A DNA stretch of 13,529 nt from Tannerella sp. (GTDB lineage Bacteria; Bacteroidota; Bacteroidia; Bacteroidales; Tannerellaceae). The stretch lies in assembly GCA_031268395.1 (NCBI GenBank), contig JAIRXI010000395.1, positions 1 through 13,529 of the forward strand, in the 5' to 3' direction. The position numbers were made by a program, and so were the translations under genes. Within the stretch, counting starts at the first letter, position 1. The number at the start of each line of letters is the position of its first letter. The notes under the pieces are model-generated. The model was not told where the DNA came from. It saw nothing but the letters and a program-made list of their open reading frames with translations, and made no database searches. This document shows, piece after piece, positions 1 to 6,567 of this stretch.

Positions 1-162
1 GATGGAAGCGAGGTCGGGCGTACAGGGGCCGTAAAGCGTTTCCTGACCGAGCGTCATTACGGTCACATTCTGTGCAGGCAGTTTCCCTTTCCGGGAATAA
101 GCGCTGCTGCTGATTGACAGCGCTGCCACAATAAGGGTGATGCTTAAAAATACTTTTTTCAT
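1..162 (-). CDS. Exported protein of unknown function, N-terminal fragment
   Basis: An open frame starts at an ATG (complement of 160-162) and reads to the left edge without a stop: 54 codons, so the gene continues outside the window. The product begins MKKVFLSITLIVAALSISSS, a basic n-region followed by a hydrophobic core and a small-residue stretch, which is a signal peptide with likely cleavage after the SSSAYS region. The visible mature part has one Cys and no recognisable domain, so no function is assigned. The leader upstream is AT-rich, and a Bacteroides-type -7 box (TATCTTTG, complement of 238-245) lies 76 bp before the ATG. The gene is oriented away from the repeat region on its right. 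The start and signal peptide are clear; family and length are unknown. Confidence 0.75.
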   Translation of the reverse strand, partial: MKKVFLSITLIVAALSISSSAYSRKGKLPAQNVTVMTLGQETLYGPCTPDLASI

Positions 163-237
163 AATGAATTTATGTTTATTAAAATCTTGCGTATGTTTTT
201 CTACGTGTCTCACAGTTTTTGTTTTATAAAAACGATG

Positions 238-245
238 CAAAGATA
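238..245 (-). promoter_or_regulatory. Putative -7 promoter box of the left-edge gene
   Basis: On the minus strand this reads TATCTTTG followed by C, matching the Bacteroides -7 consensus TAnnTTTG. It points into the signal-peptide gene starting at 162. No TTTG/TTG -33 partner is found at the usual 19-21 bp. That position falls on the first bases of the palindromic element that begins at 265. Confidence 0.4.
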
Positions 246-264
246 ACTCTGCCGTTTCTTTTTA

Positions 265-446
265 TTATACTTCACGCGGGCTATTTTTGTGCATTGTATT
301 TTCTCCGTCATTGCGAACGAAGTGAAGCAATCCAGGCACAGGCGATGACCCGGATTGCTTCGGGCTGCGCCCTCGCAATGATGACGGGGAGGAAGAACGC
401 CATTACGATGAAAGCAATGCACATAACCACGCCGCGTGAAGTATAA
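265..446. repeat. Palindromic repeat element 1 (MITE-like, 182 bp)
   Basis: The ends are a perfect 15-bp inverted repeat: TTATACTTCACGCGG at 265-279 and its complement at 432-446. The match continues imperfectly inward through GTGCATTG (290-297) and CAATGCAC (415-422). Nested inside is a second imperfect inverted pair of the widespread CGTCATTGCGA...GAAGCAATCC type (about 306-334 and 352-386). The whole element could fold into one long hairpin. No transposase and no flanking target duplication is visible. Open frames through it have no protein character. Element 2 (672-840) has related ends. Confidence 0.8.
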
Positions 447-484
447 CAGGTCCGAAAAATGTTTTCCCCGTATTCGGCGCCCGA

Positions 485-610
485 TTCGGAACGTTCCAAA
501 TCCAATTCGGAACGACCAAAATCCAATTCGGAACGACCAAAACTCCGTTCGGAACGACCAAAATCCAATTCGGAATGACCAAAACTCCGTTCGGAATGAC
601 CCGAAATGGG
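485..610. repeat. Tandem array of six 21-bp units
   Basis: Six consecutive 21-bp units start with TTCGGAA at 485, 506, 527, 548, 569 and 590. Units 2 and 4 are identical. Units 3 and 5 are identical to each other except for one base (AACG to AATG), and differ from units 2 and 4 in their last six bases. The array therefore has an alternating A-B-A-B pattern, a 42-bp higher-order repeat. Unit 1 (it contains GGAACGTTCC) and unit 6 are diverged edge units. The unit length is divisible by three, so several frames stay open and give heptad-like peptides such as RNDQNPI or FGRSELD, which I regard as fortuitous. Elements 1 and 2 flank the array. Confidence 0.9.
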
Positions 611-671
611 CTGCGGGGAACGGGAGAATTTATCCGACCATCGGTATTTATTTATCTTTAAATAAGCATTT

Positions 672-840
672 TATATACTTAGCGCGGGATATTTTTGTGC
701 ATTGTATTTCTCCCGTCACCAGCGACAAAGGAAGCAATCCAGGTTGTCGCCTGTGCCTGGATTGCTTCGTTCCTCGCAATGACGGGGAGGGAGACTGCGA
801 TGAATAGCAATGCACAAAACCATGCCGAGCTCAGTATATA
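672..840. repeat. Palindromic repeat element 2 (MITE-like, 169 bp)
   Basis: The left end (TATATACTTAGCGCGGG from 672) and the right end ending at 840 form an imperfect inverted repeat of about 33 bp, closing in on GTGCATTG / CAATGCAC. A nested inverted pair GAAGCAATCCAGG / CCTGGATTGCTTC lies near 732-768, followed by CTCGCAATGACGGGGAGG. Its left end and the adjoining GCGGG-ATTTTTGTGCATTG stretch match element 1, so the two are relatives. The right end lies inside the 3' end of the hydrolase remnant and supplies that remnant's stop codon. No transposase is present. Confidence 0.8.
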
Positions 841-1160
841 TCGTCGAGATAAAGCAACTGGTCGGCCCGGTTGCGTTTGCCGCCCGGCACTTCCAGCATC
901 GTGCCTCCGTGGTAATGAGGCGAGACGGAGCGGTTCAGGTCAAGGTCGGCACAGAGGAGGCCGATGTTTTCCGCGATATCGAACGTCCGCACGTCCCTGA
1001 ACGTGGGCGGGTGGTTGGAGAGGATGCCCACTTTCCCGAAATCGGTCTCGAAAATATCCGTTTTCGTACCGGGGGCGACACACTTGTCGTTTATTTCCGG
1101 ACTGTAGGGGTGAATCTTGTCGTAGACACTGAAGCCCTTAGGGGGCGTCCATCTCATACC
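831..1160 (-). pseudogene. Carbon-nitrogen (nitrilase-superfamily) hydrolase remnant
   Basis: A 108-codon frame from ATG 1157 to TGA 831 resembles the second half of C-N hydrolases. RWTPPKGFSVYDKIHPYSPE matches the region with the catalytic Lys (K14). APGTKTDIFETDFGKVGI matches the strand that leads to the nucleophile. ADLDLNRSVSP...GGKRNRADQLLYLDD resembles a C-terminal segment of the family. The usual block with catalytic Cys (ICYD / CWD-FPE) that should follow KVGI is missing: the text jumps to SNHPPTFRDV and then C-terminal sequence, so there is an internal deletion. The 5' end stops at the MITE (1162-1281), and the last three residues plus the stop come from element 2. The frame lies downstream of susD on the same strand, suggesting a former third gene of that operon. 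It is almost certainly not active. The family call rests on remembered motifs. Confidence 0.6.
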
Positions 1161-1161
1161 A

Positions 1162-1281
1162 GGGAGCCTCTAAAAACTTCAACTTCAAGGCTTGCAAGGC
1201 TCTAAAAACGGAGCTCACTAATAGTAAATGAGCATTTAGCGACGAAGCATTACGCAGAAGTTGGATTTTTTAGAGGTTCCC
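1162..1281. mobile_element. MITE-like element with 25-bp terminal inverted repeats
   Basis: The left end GGGAGCCTCTAAAAACTTCA (from 1162) and the right end, read on the minus strand from 1281 as GGGAACCTCTAAAAAATCCA, form inverted repeats of about 25 bp with few mismatches, enclosing only 120 bp. A subterminal echo of the end (GGCTCTAAAAACGG) begins near 1198. There is room for no transposase, so this is a non-autonomous element or an internally deleted insertion sequence. I do not assign an IS family. The flanks (TACCA / ATTAG) show no clear target duplication. It sits exactly at the broken 5' side of the hydrolase remnant, 25 bp after the susD stop. Confidence 0.75.
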
Positions 1282-1306
1282 ATTAGTCAATTACACTACA
1301 ATAAAA

Positions 1307-2884
1307 TCAATCCACCGGGTTTTGTTTCCATTTCCCGTTCGCATTGATGATATCGTCCGGATTGTAGGGGAACGCGATGTCCGTTGCCGGATTGAAATTC
1401 CGGGCAGGCCACGTTTCCACCGGCTCCCAGTCGGAATCCGGATCGCTACGTTCATAGTGGTGGCGTCCCATCTTTGGGGCGTTCAGTTTGTCCCATTCCT
1501 GCCAGCGTTTCAGGTCCATAAACCGGTCGGCATATTCGCCGGCCAACTCGCAACGGCGTTCGTGCTTGAGGTCGTCCATCGTAGCTACGGTGTAAACGTC
1601 GCCCAGACCGGCGCGGCGCGTCAGTCGGTTCAGTTCCCTGGCTGCTCCGGCGCCATCGCTATTCATAATCAACGCTTCGGCTTTGAACAGTACCATTTCC
1701 GCATGGCGCACAAGCGGCGTGTTCAGGTCGTTATTCAGATCGTTGGTATAGGGTGAGTGGCCGAGGCCGGCATCATCCACGTATCCGTAGTTCCACGGCT
1801 CCAGGTACTTCGCAAGCATGAATCCCGATTCGAGGTCGGCCGTAGACCAGAATCTCCGCAGTTCGCCGAAGAAAAGGAACTCGTCGCCGTACTCCAGCAT
1901 GGTAACTCTGCGCCGCCGGTCGCCTTCGGCAAATTCGTTGTACAGTCCCAGCGTAGGTTTAAAGAACCCCCAACCGTTGAACCGTCCCCAAGCCTGGTTG
2001 TCGATTACCACGCCTCCCAATACGCATCCGGTTCGCATCGTCCCTGAGTTGTTAATCGACCAGATGTATTCCTTCGACCAGTTATTGGCCATCGTGAAGA
2101 CGTCGGCAAAGTTGTCCAGCAATCCACGTCGGCCTTCCGATTCAATACGGTCAACCAATGGAGGAATCAGCGCCCATTTGCCCGGGTCGTGCTGCGCCCA
2201 GTAGGCGTAGGTTTTCACCATATAAGCCCAGGCAGCCGCCTTGTGCGCCCGGCCGTAGTCTTCCTCGCCATATTCTTCAAAGAACGGCAGAACGGTTGCC
2301 GCCTTTTCCAAATCCTGAATAATGAGGTCGTAGTTCTCCATTACCGTAGCGCGCTGTTCCTGCGGCTGGTATATATACGGATCATAGTCTTCGTAGCGGT
2401 CAAACGGGAAGCCGTTGTCGACGCGACCGTAACGGTAAGCAAAGATAAAATGCAGCTTGGCCCGCATAAAATAGGCTTCGGCCAACCGTTTCTGTTCGAC
2501 GGGGGTCAGCGACTCCTTGCGGAGCAAGTTGTAGATCATCCAGTTCGACCATGTCAGGGGACGGATCAGATTCCGGACAATACCCAGCGGGCCTTCGCGA
2601 CCGGTGTAGGTGAAGTTGGCGAGGTTATACTCGTCTGTGCCACGGGTTCTGCCGTAAATAAAGTCATCACTTCCGCCGGTAATTTCATAGAAGAACTCTC
2701 GACCGTATGGATACTGATTGTAATAGCACTCATAATAGATGCCGTTCATGGCATCGTCGGCATCCTTGTCCGAAAGGAAAAAGTTCCCTGTCGTCGGTTC
2801 CTTCTCACGCTGTACGTCCAGAAAGTCCGTACATGAAGTCAGCATGACCGATATAACGGATAATATATAAATAAACTGTTTCAT
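1307..2884 (-). CDS. SusD/RagB-family outer-membrane nutrient-binding lipoprotein
   Basis: A 525-residue protein starts at ATG 2884. The N-terminus has a lipoprotein signal ending in MLTSC, with lipidated Cys18, so the protein is anchored in the outer membrane. SusD hallmarks follow. A TPR-like helix AEAYFMRAKLHFIFAYRYGRV-type stretch lies near 136-155, further helices (AHKAAAWAYMVKTYAYWAQ) near 213-231, and the C-terminal region has HAEMVLFKAEALIM, ERRCELAGEYADRFMDLKRW and a terminal FPYNPDDIINANGKW-QNP tail. Length is normal for the family. SusD proteins act as lids over their SusC channel and bind the glycan or other ligand. The susC stop lies 26 bp upstream, so the two are co-transcribed. 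The ligand is not predictable. The family call is very secure. Confidence 0.96.
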   Translation of the reverse strand: MKQFIYILSVISVMLTSCTDFLDVQREKEPTTGNFFLSDKDADDAMNGIYYECYYNQYPYGREFFYEITGGSDDFIYGRTRGTDEYNLANFTYTGREGPLGIVRNLIRPLTWSNWMIYNLLRKESLTPVEQKRLAEAYFMRAKLHFIFAYRYGRVDNGFPFDRYEDYDPYIYQPQEQRATVMENYDLIIQDLEKAATVLPFFEEYGEEDYGRAHKAAAWAYMVKTYAYWAQHDPGKWALIPPLVDRIESEGRRGLLDNFADVFTMANNWSKEYIWSINNSGTMRTGCVLGGVVIDNQAWGRFNGWGFFKPTLGLYNEFAEGDRRRRVTMLEYGDEFLFFGELRRFWSTADLESGFMLAKYLEPWNYGYVDDAGLGHSPYTNDLNNDLNTPLVRHAEMVLFKAEALIMNSDGAGAARELNRLTRRAGLGDVYTVATMDDLKHERRCELAGEYADRFMDLKRWQEWDKLNAPKMGRHHYERSDPDSDWEPVETWPARNFNPATDIAFPYNPDDIINANGKWKQNPVD

Positions 2885-2910
2885 ATCTTAATAATTTATT
2901 GGTTCAACGA

Positions 2911-5900
2911 TTAATAAATAAGTCTGACACCAAACGAAACCGTCCGCGGAACGGGGTACCGCCCGCTATCCATACCTTTTTGTCCTACCTCGGGATCCAT
3001 CCCCGTATAGTTGGTAAATGTATACAGATTGTCGATACTTGCATACACGCTCAGCAGGCTTTGCCTGTCCAGGAAATGACCCGCTCTGTGCATCAGGCTG
3101 CTCAGGTCGTACGACACATTGAGGTTCTTGATTCGCATGTACGCCCCGTTTTCCAGATACCAGTCGGAGTTGGTAGAGAAGTTACGGTTGGGGTCGAAGA
3201 TTGATATGCGCGGAATGTCGTTTGTTTTCGGATAGGCATCCAGGATCTTGTCCCAGCGGTTGAAGTTACCGATAGATTCGTTCAGCGTCGTCAGTTTGAA
3301 GGCATGGAAAATCCTGGTATTGCCCACGCCCTGAAGCAACAGTCCGAAGGAAAGGTTCTTCCAGGTGAATCCGGCGCTCAGACCGCAGGTCAGTTTCGGG
3401 AAATACGAACCCATGTAAATGCGGTCGTCATCGTTGATTTGTCCGTCGCCGTTCTGGTCAATGAACTTCAGGTCGCCGGCCACAGCATTCGGTTGAATCC
3501 GAACCCCGTTCCTGTCTACGTATGCAGCCGCTTCGGCGTCGGACTGGAACAGCCCGGCGGATTCAACCAGCCAGTAGGAATAAATCGGATCGCCTTCGCG
3601 AGTACGGAAGGGAGTCAGCGCGCCGCCACGGTACGTATCAGCTTCACGCCAGGTCGGTTTCTCCCCGGTCATCGGGTCTTCCGGCCCGATATAATGAAGT
3701 TTGTTAGTCAGCGTAGCCAGGTTGGCATTGACGTAATAACTTACGTCGCCGACCTTGTCGCTCCAGCCTGCCGAGAACTCCCAGCCGGTATTGCGGATTT
3801 CGCCTTCGTTGATTTTCGCCGGGGTAACCCCTATCATGGATGGCCAGCCTATCTGCTGATCTTTGATCAGGTTATACGTCCTTTTATTGAAATAGTCCGC
3901 CGTGAAAGCAAACCGGTCGTTGAGCAGGTTGATATCCACCCCGAAATCGGACTGTTCGGACGTTTCCCACGTCAGGTGCGGATTGAAAGCCATAGAGTTT
4001 GACACCATTCTGGTGACAAGCGGACTGTTGATACCAACCTGTCCGCCCTGTTGTCCGGAGTTCCAGATTCTCAGCATTTCATAACCGGAAGCTACCCCAA
4101 CGGTACCCAGGTTACCGATACGTCCCCAGCCGCCACGAAGTTTCAGCAGCGTCAGGAAATCCGACTTGGGCATAAACGGTTCTTCCGACAGTTTCCATGC
4201 CACCGTCACAGCCGGGAAATCGCCGTATTTATTCCCTGCGGGCAAGCGTCCGGCATAGTCGCGACGGAAGGAAGCCGTGGCAAAATAACGGTTGTTCCAG
4301 CTGTACGTCGCGCTTCCTACGAAAGATACGTTATTGTCCGGATAATCGTTACCGATATTATCGGTAGACTCATCCGTCGGGCTGTCATACGAGGAGGCGT
4401 AAGAGAGATACCGGAAGAAGGGGTCTTCCACTTCAAGATTCCTGCCGGTTACAGCGAGACTCTTACCCCGCGATTCGTTGGCGGTCGTAGCGGCCATCAG
4501 CCCCAGCGAATGTTTTCCGAAAGTCCGGTCATAGTTAAGCCTGTTTTCTATTTCCCACCGGGTGAGGATGCCTGTCGTATACCCCAGACTGTTGTTGAGA
4601 TCGGGTTTGCCCGGCTCAGTACGGCGGGGAGTAAAATTCTTGTCGAAGAACGAACTCCGCTGGTAACTGAACCGTCCGGTATATCTCAGGCCGGGTATCG
4701 GCTCCGTAATCTCAAAGAAAGTGGAGGTATGGAGGTTGACAGGCGCCTTATACTGGTTGGAGGCAGTCAGCGCGCGCACCGGATTGATCAAATCCCCGTA
4801 GATGTCGGCAAAATTGGAACCGTACCGGGCTGCATAAGCCGGGTCTTTGGGGGCTGTACCGCCGAATGTGCCGTCGGAATAGTACACTTCCGCACTCCGG
4901 GGCATACCCAGGGCATTCCAGATAACTCCGTCGTAAGCGTCGTTCGTATTGGCGCCACGGCTCTGGCCAAAATACCAGTGGGCATCTTCGCGTATCCGGA
5001 TGTATTCCCCGATATTAAACCATGCATCATACCGCACATCGAAGTTCTTCCTGTAAGAGCCGATTAGTACGCCCTGTTCATCGGTATATTGAAGCGAGAG
5101 CCGGTTGGCGAAGTTTTCCGTTCCGCCGTTGATGGACACGTTGTGCCGCTGAAAAGGCGCATTACGGAAAATGGCGTCGATCCAGTCCGTACGATTCTGC
5201 GTGATGTAAGGATTCTTGACCGGGTCCCAGCCGTCGGGCAGCGCCTGGCCTGCGTCGGCATACGACTTTTCCCGGACAGCCCGCTGGTCTTCGATCAACA
5301 GCGATTGCGGCAGACGGGTAGCCTGCGAAAAGCCGAATGTGCCTTCGTAGCCAATACTCGGCTTACCGGCTTTCGCCTTTTTGGTAGTCACCAGGATTAC
5401 GCCGGATGCGCCGGATTGCGCTCCGTAGATAGCAGCCGAAGCAGCATCCTTCAATACGACGATGGATTCCACGTCATTCAAATTCACCGGGGCGCCGGGC
5501 ACGCCGTCTACTACCCACAGCGGTTTTTCCGCCTCTCTCGAACCCTGGCCGCGGATGGTAATGGCTACATCGTCGGAAGGGCTACCGCTATTCTTCTGTA
5601 TGGTCACGCCGGGAATCTGTCCCTGCAACATCTCGGCCACGCTGGACACCGGGCGCTGCTTCAGCGTCTCGACATTCTTAACAATACCGACGGCGGCCGA
5701 CAGGTCGGCTCTCCGCATGGTCGTACCGTAGCCGAGGACAACGATTTCTTCCAGCATCTTGCTGTCTTCGCGGAGGATGATTCGCAGGTTCGTCTGATCT
5801 CCAACCCGGATTTCCTGCGTCAGGTATCCGATATAGGAAACCTGCAGCACGGCATTCGGTGATACGGTAATGGCAAATTGTCCGTTTTGATCGGAGATAT

Positions 5901-6411
5901 TTCCGTTGGCAGTACCTTTTTCCACCACGTTGGATCCGGTCAGCGGTTCACCCTGCTCGTCGATAACGACGCCGGTGATACGTTTCCCGGACTGTTGCGC
6001 AATCGTTACGCCGCTACGGAACATGTTGCTTTCGCGTGATGACAGGATGATGCTTCGGTCTAAAACTTTGTACGATACGTTGGTACCGGCAAAGAGTTCG
6101 TCGAGAACGGCAAATACGTCCGAATTTTGTTTTTTCAGCGTTATCAACCGTTCAATGTTCACTTGCTTGTTGTTATAGAAAAAGTTAAATTCCGACTGAC
6201 TTTCTATCTCGTCAAGCACATTCTGCAACGGCACGTTACGTACGTTCAGCGACAAGCGGGCTATTTGCCCGTAGGAATCAGCCGCATACGATATGCCAAG
6301 CGAAAAACAGATTAAAAATACGGTGAGTTTCATAGACCTTGGTATTTTCTCCCAGGCAGCTAACAAACGATTTGTCGTCCCGGAATGTTGGATGTTTAAT
6401 TTATTTCTCAT
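2911..6411 (-). CDS. SusC/RagA-family TonB-dependent transporter with STN signalling domain
   Basis: I choose ATG 6411 (1166 residues). The frame stays open to 6477, but its only upstream start is a TTG, and the added 22 residues precede an already complete export signal. Domains from ATG 6411: hydrophobic signal about 29-43 (LTVFLICFSLGISYA); STN domain about 52-125; carboxypeptidase-regulatory-like domain about 145-218 (ITGVVIDEQGEPL); EEIVVLGYG junction at 221-229; plug about 233-345 with the PLWVVDGVPG and AAIYGAQSGASGVILVTTKK motifs; then a 22-strand-type barrel ending in SFGVRLIY with C-terminal Tyr. It imports a ligand across the outer membrane with TonB energy, as partner of the susD gene 26 bp downstream. 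The STN domain normally contacts a FecR anti-sigma factor, and one is encoded just upstream. The reading frame looks intact. Confidence 0.96.
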   Translation of the reverse strand: MRNKLNIQHSGTTNRLLAAWEKIPRSMKLTVFLICFSLGISYAADSYGQIARLSLNVRNVPLQNVLDEIESQSEFNFFYNNKQVNIERLITLKKQNSDVFAVLDELFAGTNVSYKVLDRSIILSSRESNMFRSGVTIAQQSGKRITGVVIDEQGEPLTGSNVVEKGTANGNISDQNGQFAITVSPNAVLQVSYIGYLTQEIRVGDQTNLRIILREDSKMLEEIVVLGYGTTMRRADLSAAVGIVKNVETLKQRPVSSVAEMLQGQIPGVTIQKNSGSPSDDVAITIRGQGSREAEKPLWVVDGVPGAPVNLNDVESIVVLKDAASAAIYGAQSGASGVILVTTKKAKAGKPSIGYEGTFGFSQATRLPQSLLIEDQRAVREKSYADAGQALPDGWDPVKNPYITQNRTDWIDAIFRNAPFQRHNVSINGGTENFANRLSLQYTDEQGVLIGSYRKNFDVRYDAWFNIGEYIRIREDAHWYFGQSRGANTNDAYDGVIWNALGMPRSAEVYYSDGTFGGTAPKDPAYAARYGSNFADIYGDLINPVRALTASNQYKAPVNLHTSTFFEITEPIPGLRYTGRFSYQRSSFFDKNFTPRRTEPGKPDLNNSLGYTTGILTRWEIENRLNYDRTFGKHSLGLMAATTANESRGKSLAVTGRNLEVEDPFFRYLSYASSYDSPTDESTDNIGNDYPDNNVSFVGSATYSWNNRYFATASFRRDYAGRLPAGNKYGDFPAVTVAWKLSEEPFMPKSDFLTLLKLRGGWGRIGNLGTVGVASGYEMLRIWNSGQQGGQVGINSPLVTRMVSNSMAFNPHLTWETSEQSDFGVDINLLNDRFAFTADYFNKRTYNLIKDQQIGWPSMIGVTPAKINEGEIRNTGWEFSAGWSDKVGDVSYYVNANLATLTNKLHYIGPEDPMTGEKPTWREADTYRGGALTPFRTREGDPIYSYWLVESAGLFQSDAEAAAYVDRNGVRIQPNAVAGDLKFIDQNGDGQINDDDRIYMGSYFPKLTCGLSAGFTWKNLSFGLLLQGVGNTRIFHAFKLTTLNESIGNFNRWDKILDAYPKTNDIPRISIFDPNRNFSTNSDWYLENGAYMRIKNLNVSYDLSSLMHRAGHFLDRQSLLSVYASIDNLYTFTNYTGMDPEVGQKGMDSGRYPVPRTVSFGVRLIY

Positions 6412-6418
6412 ATATTTG
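6388..6418 (+). promoter_or_regulatory. Plus-strand Bacteroides-type promoter in the susC leader
   Basis: TTG (6388-6390), 20 bp, then TATATTTG (6411-6418) followed by C-A. This matches the Bacteroides consensus TTTG, 19-21 bp, TAnnTTTG, with only the first T of the -33 box replaced by G. It points away from susC, antisense to the susC leader, and no plus-strand protein gene follows. A start of transcription near 6423-6426 is expected. The -7 box overlaps the first base of the susC start codon. Confidence 0.5.
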
Positions 6419-6423
6419 CAATG

Positions 6424-6534
6424 ATTTATTTCGTTATAAAAAGATTTGTTTTTTACTTGTTTCAGGCAAGTCGACAAAACGACTTTTTACACGGGAACGG
6501 ATATTTCCCATCTTTTCCCGTGTTTTTCCTTTTT
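6424..6534 (+). ncRNA. Candidate cis-antisense small RNA opposite the susC 5' leader
   Basis: Downstream of the promoter at 6388-6418 there is no reading frame of note, but there are two hairpins. The first is AAGTCG (6468-6473) with CGACTT (6480-6485) plus three more T. The second is ACACGGGAA (6489-6497) with TTCCCGTGT (6515-6523) followed by TTTTCCTTTTT to 6534, a terminator-like shape on the plus strand only. The predicted transcript of roughly 110 nt is fully complementary to the susC 5' untranslated region, between fecR and susC. From established knowledge, Bacteroides fragilis PULs with an ECF sigma/anti-sigma pair carry cis-antisense RNAs of this size and position (DonS type) that repress the susC homologue. 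Expression here is inference, and the start is approximate. Confidence 0.5.
6489..6534 (+). terminator. Terminator-like hairpin in the fecR-susC gap
   Basis: A perfect 9-bp stem (ACACGGGAA / TTCCCGTGT), a 17-nt loop and a T-rich tail on the plus strand. On the minus strand the stem is followed by AAAAAG, so it is not a terminator for fecR transcripts. It would end the predicted antisense RNA. Confidence 0.5.
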
Positions 6535-6567
6535 CTATGGCGGGCGTGCTTTCATGATACATTTTTT

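Noticed and set aside
485..610. Possible CRISPR array
   Set aside because: The units are contiguous with no unique spacers, and no cas gene is in the window.
210..1000. Several overlapping open frames of 70-123 codons on both strands through the repeat region
   Set aside because: They run through palindromic elements and the 21-bp array, repeat the same peptides (RNDQNPI, FGRSELD, HCERSEAIQ types), lack domains and overlap each other. Best explained as frames opened by repeats.
4051..5067. 338-codon open frame antisense to susC, and similar frames antisense to susD
   Set aside because: They are shadows of clear SusC and SusD coding sequence and have no recognisable motifs.
6412..6477. N-terminal extension of SusC to a TTG start
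   Set aside because: ATG 6411 already gives a normal leader and signal. The extension would overlap the hairpin and antisense-RNA region.
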